Of a stretch of 64,000 nt of DNA, positions 33,976 to 42,938 are shown in pieces. Position numbers and translations under genes: made by a program. Below the pieces are notes generated by a model. It searched no databases and had not been told where the DNA came from. It saw only the letters and a list, made by a program, of their open reading frames with translations. The stretch spans positions 434,001-498,000 of the forward strand of contig CBDDHT010000001.1 of assembly GCA_965228615.1 (NCBI GenBank). The letters are read 5' to 3'. The stretch's first letter is position 1. Each line of letters starts with the position of its first letter. The stretch comes from CBDDHT01 sp965228615. GTDB lineage: Bacteria > Pseudomonadota > Alphaproteobacteria > Rhizobiales > Methyloligellaceae.

Positions 33976-34275
33976 TCCGGAGCCTATCCGGTATGGCAGC
34001 GAGAACGAATGGCTGCGACCTCGACGTGCTGGGTATTGCGCCTGGTCGTGACAGCCAATCCAACGAATGTCGATCTCGGCAACGATCGTATCTTGGGTTT
34101 GGAATTCGATTCTTGCGCCGATCATTAGCCTCACTTATAAGCGCAATAGACCGGTTTTCATTCAGTGCCTGCGTGAACACGTAACCGTTCCGTCATCGCT
34201 GATTTCTGCGTCGATTTCCAAAGTGTTTTGAGTCGTGATGGAGGACCAGAACACGATCTTTGGGAATTCCGCGCA
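33976..34275. other. Intergenic region upstream of the TPR fusion gene
   Basis: Three hundred bases between mrp and the TPR-GT41-sulfotransferase gene. No reliable open frame, hairpin with a T tract, or repeat was seen. It should contain the promoter of the fusion gene, but I could not assign one. Confidence 0.4.
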
Positions 34276-37020
34276 ATGAATAGAGCCGCAAAGCGCCGCC
34301 AGCAGAAGCTAGCCGACAAGGCCGCAAAAAAAGAGGCCCGCAAAAAGGGCGCTGCCAGCGCGCTAAGCCGCCAACAGGCACAAGCGGTCAAGCAATCCTT
34401 GGATCATGCTGTGCAGCTTCACAATGCCGGTGACCTGGCGGGCGCCGAGAGCCTCTATCGGCAGATCCTTCAAGCCGAGCCCAATCAACCGATCGCGCTG
34501 CATCTGCTGGGTGTGATCGCGCACCAGGTTGGCAGAAACGATATTGCGGAACAGTGGATTTCCAAGGCGATCGAAATCCATCCCGGCTACGCCGAAGCCC
34601 ATAATAATCTCGGCGCCACGCTGAGGGATCTCGGACGGCTTGATGAGGCCATCGCTCACTATGAAACGGCCATCGGCATCCAACCCGAAATTCCCAATGC
34701 ACACTACAATCTTGGAAATGCTCTCAGGGATCTCGGCCGGGCCGACGAAGCGCTATCCTGCTATCAGAAAGCCATCGACATCAATGCCGACTATGCCGAG
34801 GCGCACAGCAATCTCGGTCTCATATTGCATCAACTGGGAAGGTTCGATGAAGCGATTTCCCGTTATCGAAACGCCATTGATATCAAGTCCGATTATGCCG
34901 AAGCGCATAGCAATCTCGGAAATACTCTCAATCACCTTGGGAGGCTGGGCGAAGCAGCAGCGCATCATCGCACTGCTATCGACATCAAGCCCGATTTCGC
35001 CGAGGGGGCTTTCGGTCTGGGGATCACGCTTGCGGCGAGTGGACAGATCGATGAAGCAATTGCCCACTTTCGCAAAGCCATAGAGAGCAAGCCCGACTAT
35101 ACCGACGCGCACAGCAATCTCTTGCTCACGATGCACTATGGCGATTGTGCGAAGGAGGATTTGCTCAGCGCGCACAGAGCTTGGAAGGGGCCTCAAGCGG
35201 CAAATCTACTGGCACAGATCTGTCGCCACGATATCGATGCCGAACCGAAAGAGCGCCTGAATATCGGCTTTGTGTCTGGAGATTTCCGAAAACACTCCGT
35301 GTCGTATTTTCTGAAATCGTTTTTTGCGGCACGCAACGAACAGGGTCTGGCGTTTTATTGTTATTCCAACGTCCACGCCGATCAGGAAGATGCTGTCACA
35401 CAAGATCTGCGAGAAATCGTGGATGGTTGGCGGACAATTGCCCATCTCAACGATGAGGCCGCGACCGAGTGCATTCTTGCCGATAAGATCGACATCCTTG
35501 TCGACCTGTCAGGGCACACAAAGGGCAATCGCCTTCCCCTGTTTGCCCGCAAGGCAGCACCGATCCAAGTGACATGGCTGGGCTATCCTGACACGACCGG
35601 GTTGGCTGCCATCGACTACCGGATCAGTGACGATATTGCCGACCCCTCGTGTTCGTCCGATAAATATTGTGTCGAGAAACTGGTCCGGCTGCCCGATGGC
35701 TTTCTTTGCTATGAACCTCTCGAAGATACCCCGGACGTTACGCCCCTGCCGATGCGTTCGAATGCGAACGTCGTCTTCGTCAGCTTCAACAATCTTTCAA
35801 AAGTCACGCCGGATGTTGTGGAAGTCTGGTCCCGGATCCTGAAGGCTGTTCCCGGGTCGGAACTCCTGATGAAGAGCAAGTCGTTTTCCTGTCCGGACGT
35901 TCGCCGGCGATATCAGGCCTTATTTGAAGAACACGCGATTGGCGTCGAACGGCTGAGATTGCTGCAACGAAGTCCCTCAACTTATGATCATCTCGCTCTT
36001 TATGGAAAAGCCGACATCGGACTGGATTCATTTCCATACAATGGCACGACGACCACATGTGAGGCGTTGTGGATGGGGGTTCCGGTCGTAACGCTGTGCG
36101 GCGATCGGCATTCGGCGCGAGTCGGTGCAAGCATACTCACGCAGATTGGATTGGAAAACCTGATTGCAGAGAACGCCGACGACTATGTCGAAAAGGCTGT
36201 CTCTCTTGCCAACGACCCGGATCGATTGGAGCCGCTTCGGAGCGATCTGCGCACGCGCGTCCAAAAGTCCTCATTGTGCGATGCGGAGACGTTTGCCTCC
36301 AACATGGAGACCGCTTTTCGAAGCATGTGGGACAGGCGGCGCCAGGCAGCAGCAGCAATTTCCGTCGATCCTGTAAAATCCGATGACTATCGCGTCTTGG
36401 TGCCTGGCATGCCGAGATCTGCCAGCACTTGGCTCTACAATGCGGCGCGCCTGCTCTTATCTCACCATGTCGGTTCCGACTTCAGTTGTGGTTGGATCGA
36501 GGACATTACCAAGATTCCCCCGCGGCGGCACATGTTGATCAAGGCACACAAATACGATCCGGCAACGGTCGATTGGTCGACGCGTATTCTCTATTCCTAC
36601 CGCGATATTCGCGATGTCATAGCAAGCATGTCTCGTAAATTCGGCCTCGAACCTTCAATGGAGTTCGCCGACCGCCTCGTCTTGAATCATGAGCAGTGGG
36701 CCAAGACCGCCGATTTCATGATGCCCTACGATGCCATGTTGGCCGACAAGGAATCGGTCGTCGCCGATCTTGCCGAGCTGCTCTCCGTCGACGCCTCGTG
36801 CGCCGGTGAGGTTGTCCGGGAGATCGCTGGTCTAAGCTATGAAAGCGAGGGGCCGAAAAACGAGAAATACAATGAATTCAACCTCTTCCACCAGGGACAC
36901 ATCACGGACGGCCGGATGAAGTCATGGGATGGCGATGTGGCCGCTGATCTGATCCGCCGGGTCGAGGATAAGCATCGAGATTGGTTCGAACGCTGGGGGT
37001 TCCCCATCGAGAGGACGTGA
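34276..37020 (+). CDS. TPR / GT41 (O-GlcNAc transferase-like) / sulfotransferase fusion protein
   Basis: A 914-residue protein with three parts. Residues 1-25 are basic (MNRAAKRRQQKLADKAAK). About 35-310 hold roughly eight TPR units with repeated patterns such as YAEAHNNLGATLRDLGRLDEAI. About 325-690 is a GT41 SPINDLY/O-GlcNAc-transferase catalytic region (RLNIGFVSGDFRKHSVSYF, APIQVTWLGYPDTTGL, DSFPYNGTTTTCEALWMGVPVV). About 702-914 is a sulfotransferase-like domain with a 5' PAPS loop (PGMPRSASTWLY) and a 3' motif (ILYSYRDIRDVIASM). An earlier TTG at 34228 is less likely than ATG at 34276, which gives a standard TPR-protein N-terminus. No signal peptide is present, so it is cytoplasmic. It may glycosylate and sulfate one acceptor, or transfer to proteins held by the TPRs. 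Confidence 0.9.
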   Translation: MNRAAKRRQQKLADKAAKKEARKKGAASALSRQQAQAVKQSLDHAVQLHNAGDLAGAESLYRQILQAEPNQPIALHLLGVIAHQVGRNDIAEQWISKAIEIHPGYAEAHNNLGATLRDLGRLDEAIAHYETAIGIQPEIPNAHYNLGNALRDLGRADEALSCYQKAIDINADYAEAHSNLGLILHQLGRFDEAISRYRNAIDIKSDYAEAHSNLGNTLNHLGRLGEAAAHHRTAIDIKPDFAEGAFGLGITLAASGQIDEAIAHFRKAIESKPDYTDAHSNLLLTMHYGDCAKEDLLSAHRAWKGPQAANLLAQICRHDIDAEPKERLNIGFVSGDFRKHSVSYFLKSFFAARNEQGLAFYCYSNVHADQEDAVTQDLREIVDGWRTIAHLNDEAATECILADKIDILVDLSGHTKGNRLPLFARKAAPIQVTWLGYPDTTGLAAIDYRISDDIADPSCSSDKYCVEKLVRLPDGFLCYEPLEDTPDVTPLPMRSNANVVFVSFNNLSKVTPDVVEVWSRILKAVPGSELLMKSKSFSCPDVRRRYQALFEEHAIGVERLRLLQRSPSTYDHLALYGKADIGLDSFPYNGTTTTCEALWMGVPVVTLCGDRHSARVGASILTQIGLENLIAENADDYVEKAVSLANDPDRLEPLRSDLRTRVQKSSLCDAETFASNMETAFRSMWDRRRQAAAAISVDPVKSDDYRVLVPGMPRSASTWLYNAARLLLSHHVGSDFSCGWIEDITKIPPRRHMLIKAHKYDPATVDWSTRILYSYRDIRDVIASMSRKFGLEPSMEFADRLVLNHEQWAKTADFMMPYDAMLADKESVVADLAELLSVDASCAGEVVREIAGLSYESEGPKNEKYNEFNLFHQGHITDGRMKSWDGDVAADLIRRVEDKHRDWFERWGFPIERT

Positions 37021-37026
37021 CGCGCA

Positions 37027-37419
37027 CTACGGCCCGAAGCTTGACCGCGCCTGAATGCCCCAACGCGAGTCTTTGTGCGTCACGATGTAGAGCGAGTCGT
37101 AGACACCGATGACGCTTCCGTCCTCGCGGTACCGGGTGTAACGCACATCTAAGTGAATTTTCTCCCCGCTGTGTTGCACGATCTTGATGTGGTCCCATGC
37201 GCTGTGATGCCAATTGTCCCGGGCCTTCAGCCGATCGAACAGGTCCATGGGATTGGCACCGGGTGCGTCATAGACGACCACTGTGTTTTCGGCCATGCGC
37301 ACATGCGGGAAGTTCATGCACGCATCCATCCCGGATGCGTCATAGGCATTGAGAGCCGTCATGAAACGCCCGAGCAGCTCATCGCAGATGGTCTGACGCT
37401 GGACATGGTCATCGGTCAT
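37027..37419 (-). CDS. NTF2-like (SnoaL-type) small protein
   Basis: A 130-residue protein. The layout LLGRFMTALNAYDASGMDACMNFPHVRMAENTVVVYDAP, then WDHIKIVQHSGEKIHLDVRYTRYREDGSVIGVYDSLYIVTHKDSRWGIQARSS, is a typical NTF2-like cone: helices first, then four strands, with Trp-Gly-Ile near the end. Such domains act as small-molecule binders, isomerases or structural adaptors. No active residues can be asserted. It is convergent with the TPR fusion (7 bp apart) and 89 bp upstream of moaA on the same strand, without an obvious functional tie. Confidence 0.8.
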   Translation of the reverse strand: MTDDHVQRQTICDELLGRFMTALNAYDASGMDACMNFPHVRMAENTVVVYDAPGANPMDLFDRLKARDNWHHSAWDHIKIVQHSGEKIHLDVRYTRYREDGSVIGVYDSLYIVTHKDSRWGIQARSSFGP

Positions 37420-37508
37420 AATGTCGTTCGGTCAACATCTTGAAAGGTACGATGTCGCCTGCGGTTTCCAGGAATGCCAGGATTACCCGTGATCGAGGGT
37501 CAAAGTCC

Positions 37509-38537
37509 TCATCCGCCCGTCATGCTCATATGGCGTGAGACGGCCGGGCCCTTGGTGCGCCGGTCGATGATGAAGTCATGGCCCTTGGGCTTGCGCCCGA
37601 TTGCCTCGTCGATGGCGTCGAGAAGCAACGCGTCGTCTTCGCTGGCTCGCAGCGGCGTGCGCAGATCCGCGGCGTCGTCCTGGCCGAGGCACATATAGAG
37701 TGTGCCGGTGCAGGTGACCCGAACCCGGTTGCAGGATTCGCAGAAATTGTGGGTCATCGGCGTTATGAAGCCGATCCGTCCGCCCGTCTCCGCAACCTCG
37801 ACATAGCGTGCTGGTCCGCCGGTCTTGTAAGGGATGTCGGTCATCGTCCAGTTGTCCATGAGACGCGCGCGAACGATGGAGAGCGGCAGATATTGATCGG
37901 TACGGTCCTCGTCGATCTCGCCAAGTGGCATCGTCTCGATCAATGTGAGGTCCATGCCTTCGCCATGAGCCCAGCGGATCATCTCATCATATTCGTGCTC
38001 GTTGACGCCTTTGAGGGCAACCGCGTTGATCTTGATCGCAAGTCCGGCCTTCTTGGCGGCCGCAACGCCAGCTTTGACCTGGTCCAGTTCGCCCCAACGC
38101 GTGATCGCCTTGAACTTGGCTGCGTCCAGCGTGTCGCATGAGATGTTGACCCGTTTGACACCGCACTCAGCGAGCTCATCGGCAAATCTTGGAAGCTGCG
38201 AACCATTCGTTGTCAGAGTGAGTTCCTCAAGCGCGCCGGAATCAAGATGTCTTGCCAAGGCGCGGATCAGCCACATGATATTTTTGCGAACAAGCGGTTC
38301 GCCGCCTGTCAGGCGTAGTTTCTTGACGCCGCGGGAGACGAATGCCGAACACAGACGGTCCAGTTCCTCAAGAGTCAGTAGATCGCGCCTCGGAAGGAAC
38401 GTCATGTTCTCGGCCATGCAGTAGACACAGCGGAAGTCGCAGCGATCGGTCACGGATACGCGGACATAAGAGACATGTCGGCCAAACGGATCGATCAGCT
38501 CGTTGGCGGCTGGCGGTGTCGGATCTACATCGGTCAT
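37509..38537 (-). CDS. moaA: GTP 3',8-cyclase MoaA
   Basis: A 342-residue radical SAM enzyme of normal MoaA length. The N-terminal cluster motif is CDFRCVYC (Cys33, Cys37, Cys40). The second cluster lies in NFCESCNRVRVTCTGTLYMCLGQ, where three cysteines bind a [4Fe-4S] that holds GTP. The conserved terminal Gly-Gly is present (MSMTGG). MoaA converts GTP to 3',8-cyclo-GTP, the first step of molybdopterin synthesis. It stands alone on the minus strand between the NTF2-like gene and the FDH operon, divergent from the latter by about 480 bp. Its placement fits supply of cofactor to FDH. Confidence 0.97.
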   Translation of the reverse strand: MTDVDPTPPAANELIDPFGRHVSYVRVSVTDRCDFRCVYCMAENMTFLPRRDLLTLEELDRLCSAFVSRGVKKLRLTGGEPLVRKNIMWLIRALARHLDSGALEELTLTTNGSQLPRFADELAECGVKRVNISCDTLDAAKFKAITRWGELDQVKAGVAAAKKAGLAIKINAVALKGVNEHEYDEMIRWAHGEGMDLTLIETMPLGEIDEDRTDQYLPLSIVRARLMDNWTMTDIPYKTGGPARYVEVAETGGRIGFITPMTHNFCESCNRVRVTCTGTLYMCLGQDDAADLRTPLRASEDDALLLDAIDEAIGRKPKGHDFIIDRRTKGPAVSRHMSMTGG

Positions 38538-38595
38538 CGCACTCTCGCTCTGGTTGCCGCCCCGGGGCCCGGATCTTGGCTGCTTCAGGCTGTCA

Positions 38596-38928
38596 TTACT
38601 TGGAATTCAAGGCGGCCAGATTAGCAGGGGGCGCCGTCCGTTCAAGTTTTTCAAACAGCGCACCATCGAATTCGGTCGGGCGCTTTGATAATTTACACAG
38701 CTCGGATGCGACTTTAGTCAGATTGCGGCGCTGGGCCGCATCAATCGTTTGCGTGCCAACGACAGCGGCCTGAGGAGGCCGGATTTCTGCCGAAAACCGA
38801 ATTTCTGCAATGCCAGTTTGGGAGGCAGGATGATGCTTGTTCTCTGAGCGAAAAAATGTTTCTCGCAAGTGTGGCCTATCTCGCTTGCTTTGCCGTGCAA
38901 TCTGATCAAAAACTAGTTTCGATACCAT
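38596..38928 (-). CDS. Possible small protein upstream of moaA (doubtful)
   Basis: A 110-codon open frame on the same strand as moaA, ending 58 bp before it. The C-terminal part (AAQRRNLTKVASELCKLSKR, then EFDGALFEKLERT) has a plausible amino-acid mix, but the N-terminal half does not and has no clear ribosome-binding site. It occupies the divergent promoter region of moaA and the FDH operon, where real coding is not expected. It may be a fragment or chance frame. The rest of 38538-39014 holds no other signal I can support. Confidence 0.2.
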   Translation of the reverse strand: MVSKLVFDQIARQSKRDRPHLRETFFRSENKHHPASQTGIAEIRFSAEIRPPQAAVVGTQTIDAAQRRNLTKVASELCKLSKRPTEFDGALFEKLERTAPPANLAALNSK

Positions 38929-39014
38929 GCAACTTGCCCTTGCGTTCAGGTGGAACTGACCACATTATGGGCATTGTGCGGTTTAGGGCCGCCTTGGGAG
39001 GAATGCTTATCGCT

Positions 39015-39629
39015 ATGCCTGCTGGCAACGTTCAGGAGGATAGTGTCGAAGCCGTGGCGCCGGAGGACGAACTCCGCGCGCACGTGTATCGCTTGTTGGC
39101 TCTGTTTTTGAGCAGGCCACCGCGCCCTGAAGATATCCAGGCCGGAGCGAGCATTGAAGGCGACGACACCGAGTTTGGTCGTGCGATCGGCACGTTCGCT
39201 CATCTGTGCGCGCGTACGACTGCTGAAGCTGCCGCCGAAGAGTATCAAGACCTATTTATCGGTGTTGCCCGCGGCGAGCTTCTCCCGTTTGGCTCCTATT
39301 ACCTGACCGGTTTTCTCCACGAAAAACCCCTGGCCAGCCTGCGCAACGACATGGCGCGGCTGGGCATTACGCGCGCGCCTTCGGTAAAAGAGCCCGAAGA
39401 TCACGTCGCTGCGCTGATGGACATGATGGCTGGACTGATAACCGGTGAGTTCGGCAGCAAGGTGTCGCCTGCTGAACAACGCAAATTCTTCGAAACGCAT
39501 ATCGGGCCCTGGGCAAAGCATTTCTTTGCCGATCTTGAGGGCGCGAAAGCATCAGTTCTCTACGCCGCATTGGGTACCATCGGCCGTCACTTCATGGATA
39601 TCGAAGAGACGGCGTTTGAGATGGCCTGA
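39015..39629 (+). CDS. TorD/DmsD-family molecular chaperone
   Basis: About 204 residues, almost all helical. LRAHVYRLLALFLSRPP, EEYQDLFIGVARGELLPFGSYYLTG, and VKEPEDHVAALMDMMAGLI (the EPDH-type region) mark the TorD/DmsD/NarJ family. These chaperones bind the Tat signal or body of a molybdoenzyme until its cofactor is in place. The start is uncertain: ATG at 39003 sits directly against GGGAGGA (38996-39002), which is too close, while ATG at 39015 has workable spacing and the usual short tail. An ATG at 38967 cannot be excluded. It is the first gene of the FDH operon, 59 bp before the small Tat protein. Confidence 0.9.
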   Translation: MPAGNVQEDSVEAVAPEDELRAHVYRLLALFLSRPPRPEDIQAGASIEGDDTEFGRAIGTFAHLCARTTAEAAAEEYQDLFIGVARGELLPFGSYYLTGFLHEKPLASLRNDMARLGITRAPSVKEPEDHVAALMDMMAGLITGEFGSKVSPAEQRKFFETHIGPWAKHFFADLEGAKASVLYAALGTIGRHFMDIEETAFEMA

Positions 39630-39688
39630 GCGGTTGGGGAAGGCGGGCGTTGCGTATGGCCGCCCGTCCAGTCAAAGGAGGCAGAAGC

Positions 39689-39886
39689 ATGAAGCAAAAG
39701 CACGAGCGTGCGACAGCTGATCGCCGGAGCTTCTTGAAACTTGCCAGTGTTGGTGCCGTCGCAGGCAGCGCCGCATTGGTCACCGGAAAGGGCACGGCGG
39801 AAGCCACGACCCCCACCGGCGATTCGGACAAGGGTTATGTCGAGTCCGAGCATTTCAAGAAGTACTACGACTCAGCAAAATTCTGA
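39689..39886 (+). CDS. Small Tat-signal protein of the formate dehydrogenase region
   Basis: A 65-residue protein starting at ATG 39689 after AAAGGAGG; a longer frame upstream lacks such a site. It has a twin-arginine signal (DRRSFLKLASVGAVAGSAAL) and a short polar tail ending HFKKYYDSAKF. It belongs to the family annotated as formate dehydrogenase region TAT target. Such proteins are found just upstream of FDH catalytic subunits and have no known catalytic residues. It might ride with FdhA through the Tat pore, or form a small subunit. Gap of 76 bp to fdhA, with two hairpins in it. Confidence 0.9.
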   Translation: MKQKHERATADRRSFLKLASVGAVAGSAALVTGKGTAEATTPTGDSDKGYVESEHFKKYYDSAKF

Positions 39887-39900
39887 GACTGACACCATGC

Positions 39901-39940
39901 TCCCGCTCTAGCGGGAAATTGGCTCCACTGTCGGTGGAGC
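39901..39940 (+). promoter_or_regulatory. Two tandem hairpins between the small Tat gene and fdhA
   Basis: TCCCGC-tcta-GCGGGA (39901-39916) and GCTCCAC-tgtcg-GTGGAGC (39922-39940) are perfect stems of six and seven pairs. No T tract follows, so they are not classic terminators. AAGGAG (39950-39955) precedes the fdhA ATG at 39963. They could stabilise or process the message and set the ratio of FdhA to the upstream proteins. Confidence 0.5.
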
Positions 39941-39962
39941 AGAGTTTGAAAAGGAGAGCAAT

Positions 39963-42926
39963 ATGCTCAGGAAGAAGGTAAACGGGGTTGCGAAAGGCCC
40001 CCGTTTGTCGTCTGCCCTCAAAGAGCAGACCGGTGGCGTAGTCGACCGCCGGACGTTCCTACGCAATTCAGGGCTGGCAATCGGAGGATTGGCAGCAGTT
40101 TCTGGAATGCGCTCGGGAATGGTGACGAAGGCTGAAGCAGCTACACCGAGTGGCAAGGTCGAGATGAAGAAATCGGTCTGCACGCATTGTTCGGTGGGTT
40201 GTACGGTTCTGGCTGAAGTACAAGGTGGCGTCTGGGTCGGGCAGGAGCCCGGCTATGACAGCCCGTTCAATCTTGGCGCGCACTGCGCGAAGGGGGCGGC
40301 TGTTCGCGAACATGCCCATGGCGAGCGGCGCTTGAAATACCCGACGAAACTCGTCGGCGGCAAGTGGCAGCGCATCAGCTGGGATACGGCGATCAATGAG
40401 ATCGGCGATCAGATGATGCAGATCCGCGAGAAGTCAGGTCCGGATTCGGTCTACTGGCTCGGTTCCGCCAAGCATTCGAACGAGCAGGCTTATCTGTTCC
40501 GCAAGTTCTATGCGTTCTGGGGCACCAACAATGGTGACCATCAGGCGCGTATCTGTCATTCGACCACGGTTGCCGGTGTTGCAAACACCTGGGGCTACGG
40601 TGCGATGACAAACTCGTACAACGATATGCACAACTCGAAGGCGATGTTCCTGATCGGGTCTAACCCGTCGGAAGCTCATCCCGTTGCGCTTCAGCACATT
40701 CTGAAAGCCAAGGAAGAGAACAACGCCGCGCTCATCGTTTGCGATCCGCGCTTCACACGCACAGCGGCCCACGCGACGGAATATGTCCGCATGCGTCCAG
40801 GAACGGACGTCGGTCTTATCTGGGGCATTCTCTACCACATCTTCGAGAATGGCTGGGAAGACAAGCAGTACATCAACCATCGCGTCTGGGGTCTGGAAGA
40901 GATCCGCAAGGAAGTGAAACGCTGGACTCCGGAAGAGACCGAAAAGGTCACCGGCGTTCCGGGCAGTCAGCTTCGCCGGGTTGCGCGCACCCTCGCCAAC
41001 AACAAGCCGGGCACGATCGTCTGGTGCATGGGCGGTACCCAGCACACCAACGGTAACAATAACACCCGTGCCTACTGCATCCTGCAGCTCGCTCTTGGCA
41101 ATATCGGCAAGGCGGGTGGCGGTGCCAATATCTTCCGCGGCCACGACAATGTGCAAGGCGCCACCGACTTTGGTGTCCTCTCGCATACGCTGCCAGGCTA
41201 TTACGGCCTGTCCGCAGGGGCTTGGAAGCATTGGTCTCGCGTTTGGGATGTCGATTTCGAGTATCTGAAAGGACGCTTTGCCTCAGCCAAGACTAAGGAC
41301 GGCAAAGAAAAGAGCCTCATGCACTCGAAGGGCATACCGGTGTCGCGCTGGGTGGACGGCGTTCTCGAAGACGCAGCCAACATGGACCAGCAGGATACGC
41401 TGCGTGCCATGGTGTTCTGGGGACATGCGCCGAACTCGCAGACCCGCGGTATCGAAATGAAGAAGGCGTTCGAGAAGCTCGATCTTCTCGTCGTTATCGA
41501 TCCCTATCCGACCGTATCGGCCGTGTTCCACGACCGCACGGACGGTGTTTATCTGCTGCCGGCATCGACGCAGTTCGAGACTTACGGCTCGGTCACTGCA
41601 TCCAACCGGTCGCTCCAGTGGCGTGAAAAGGTTGTCGACCCGCTCTTCGAGTCGCTCCCCGACCACACCATCATGTACAAGCTGGCCAAGAAGCTCGGCT
41701 TTGGCGACGAGATGTTCAAGAACATCAAAGTCGAAAATGACGAGCCGAATGTCGAGGACACGACCCGCGAGTTCAACAAGGGTATGTGGACCATCGGTTA
41801 CACGGGTCAGAGCCCGGAGCGCTTGAAGCTTCACATGAAGCATCAAGAGACGTTCGACAAGACCACCTTGCTGGCGCGAGGCGGTCCGGCGGACGGCGAA
41901 GTCTACGGTCTGCCCTGGCCTTGCTGGGGAACCGCGGACATGGAACTGCCTGGTGGCAAGAAAGGCCATCCGGGAACCCATGTTCTCTACGATCCGAGCA
42001 AGCCGGTTGCCGAAGGCGGCCTCAACTTCCGCGCCCGTTTCGGCGTCGAGGCCAAGAGCGACAAGATTCCGGAGAGCATGCGTGGCCAGAACCTCCTCGC
42101 CGAAGGCGATGTGGAGGGCCAGAGCTATCCGGTTGGCAACGAGCTGAAGGGTGGCCATCCCGAATTCACGATGGCGTTGCTCCAGAAGCTTGGTTGGGAT
42201 AGCGATCTCACCGACGACGAGAAGAAGATCATCGCCGCCGGTGCCGGAGACAAGACGAACTGGAAGACCGACCTTTCGGGCGGTATTCAGCGCGTCGCAA
42301 TCAAGCATGGGTGTGCGCCTTTCGGTAACGCGAAGGCCCGGACCTTTGTTTGGACATTCCCGGATCCGGTTCCGACCCATCGTGAAGCTCTCTACACGAA
42401 CCGGCGGGACCTACTGCCGCAATACGCCACTTATTCGGATCGCCAGATGTATCGTCTGCCGACCCGCTATGCCTCAATTCAGGAACAGGATCACTCCGTC
42501 GAGTATCCGTTGATCCTGACGTCGGGGCGCCTCGTGGAATATGAGGGTGGCGGCGACGAGTCACGGTCCAATCCGTGGCTTGCCGAGCTGCAGCAGGACA
42601 TGTTTGCGGAGATCAATCCGGTCGATGCAAACAATAACGGCATCAGAGATGGCCAGATGATTTGGGTCGAGGGACCCGAGAAGGCCAAGGTCAAGGTGAT
42701 GGCAATGGTCACCGAGAGGGTCGGCAGAGGCGTTGTCTTCATGCCGTTCCATTTCGGCGGGCATTATCAGGGCCGCGATCTTCGGAGCAAGTATCCGGAG
42801 GGTGCGGATCCCTATGTGCTTGGCGAAGGCGCCAACACGGCTATGACCTATGGCTATGACTCGGTGACCAACATGCAAGAGACCAAGTGCACACTGTGCA
42901 AGGTCTGGCCGGCTAAAAAGGCATAA
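39963..42926 (+). CDS. fdhA: Formate dehydrogenase catalytic (alpha) subunit, Tat-exported
   Basis: A 987-residue bis-MGD oxidoreductase. A twin-arginine signal (DRRTFLRNSGL, about 28-38) places it in the periplasm. An N-terminal [4Fe-4S] is bound by CTHCSVGC (Cys73, Cys76, Cys80) and Cys108. The metal ligand is a cysteine (Cys198, codon TGT, in ARICHSTTVAGVANTWGYGAMTN) where E. coli FdnG has selenocysteine; the following His and the GAMTN block are conserved. The C-terminal molybdopterin-binding domain ends in a polar Lys-rich tail with a further CTLCKVW pair. Formate is oxidised to CO2, and electrons pass to FdhB. It may use Mo or W. It lies 12 bp before fdhB. The whole protein is one ORF, with no Sec stop. 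Confidence 0.96.
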   Translation: MLRKKVNGVAKGPRLSSALKEQTGGVVDRRTFLRNSGLAIGGLAAVSGMRSGMVTKAEAATPSGKVEMKKSVCTHCSVGCTVLAEVQGGVWVGQEPGYDSPFNLGAHCAKGAAVREHAHGERRLKYPTKLVGGKWQRISWDTAINEIGDQMMQIREKSGPDSVYWLGSAKHSNEQAYLFRKFYAFWGTNNGDHQARICHSTTVAGVANTWGYGAMTNSYNDMHNSKAMFLIGSNPSEAHPVALQHILKAKEENNAALIVCDPRFTRTAAHATEYVRMRPGTDVGLIWGILYHIFENGWEDKQYINHRVWGLEEIRKEVKRWTPEETEKVTGVPGSQLRRVARTLANNKPGTIVWCMGGTQHTNGNNNTRAYCILQLALGNIGKAGGGANIFRGHDNVQGATDFGVLSHTLPGYYGLSAGAWKHWSRVWDVDFEYLKGRFASAKTKDGKEKSLMHSKGIPVSRWVDGVLEDAANMDQQDTLRAMVFWGHAPNSQTRGIEMKKAFEKLDLLVVIDPYPTVSAVFHDRTDGVYLLPASTQFETYGSVTASNRSLQWREKVVDPLFESLPDHTIMYKLAKKLGFGDEMFKNIKVENDEPNVEDTTREFNKGMWTIGYTGQSPERLKLHMKHQETFDKTTLLARGGPADGEVYGLPWPCWGTADMELPGGKKGHPGTHVLYDPSKPVAEGGLNFRARFGVEAKSDKIPESMRGQNLLAEGDVEGQSYPVGNELKGGHPEFTMALLQKLGWDSDLTDDEKKIIAAGAGDKTNWKTDLSGGIQRVAIKHGCAPFGNAKARTFVWTFPDPVPTHREALYTNRRDLLPQYATYSDRQMYRLPTRYASIQEQDHSVEYPLILTSGRLVEYEGGGDESRSNPWLAELQQDMFAEINPVDANNNGIRDGQMIWVEGPEKAKVKVMAMVTERVGRGVVFMPFHFGGHYQGRDLRSKYPEGADPYVLGEGANTAMTYGYDSVTNMQETKCTLCKVWPAKKA

Positions 42927-42938
42927 GGAGGCCGCGTC

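Noticed and set aside
34228..34275. TTG start for the TPR fusion protein
   Set aside because: The ATG at 34276 gives the usual basic N-terminus of these proteins; the extra 16 residues have no coding character.
40557..40570. Possible selenocysteine codon in fdhA
   Set aside because: The metal-ligand position is TGT (Cys198) in an unbroken frame, so no Sec insertion is needed.
41283..42380. Minus-strand open frame within fdhA
   Set aside because: It is an antisense shadow of a strongly conserved gene.
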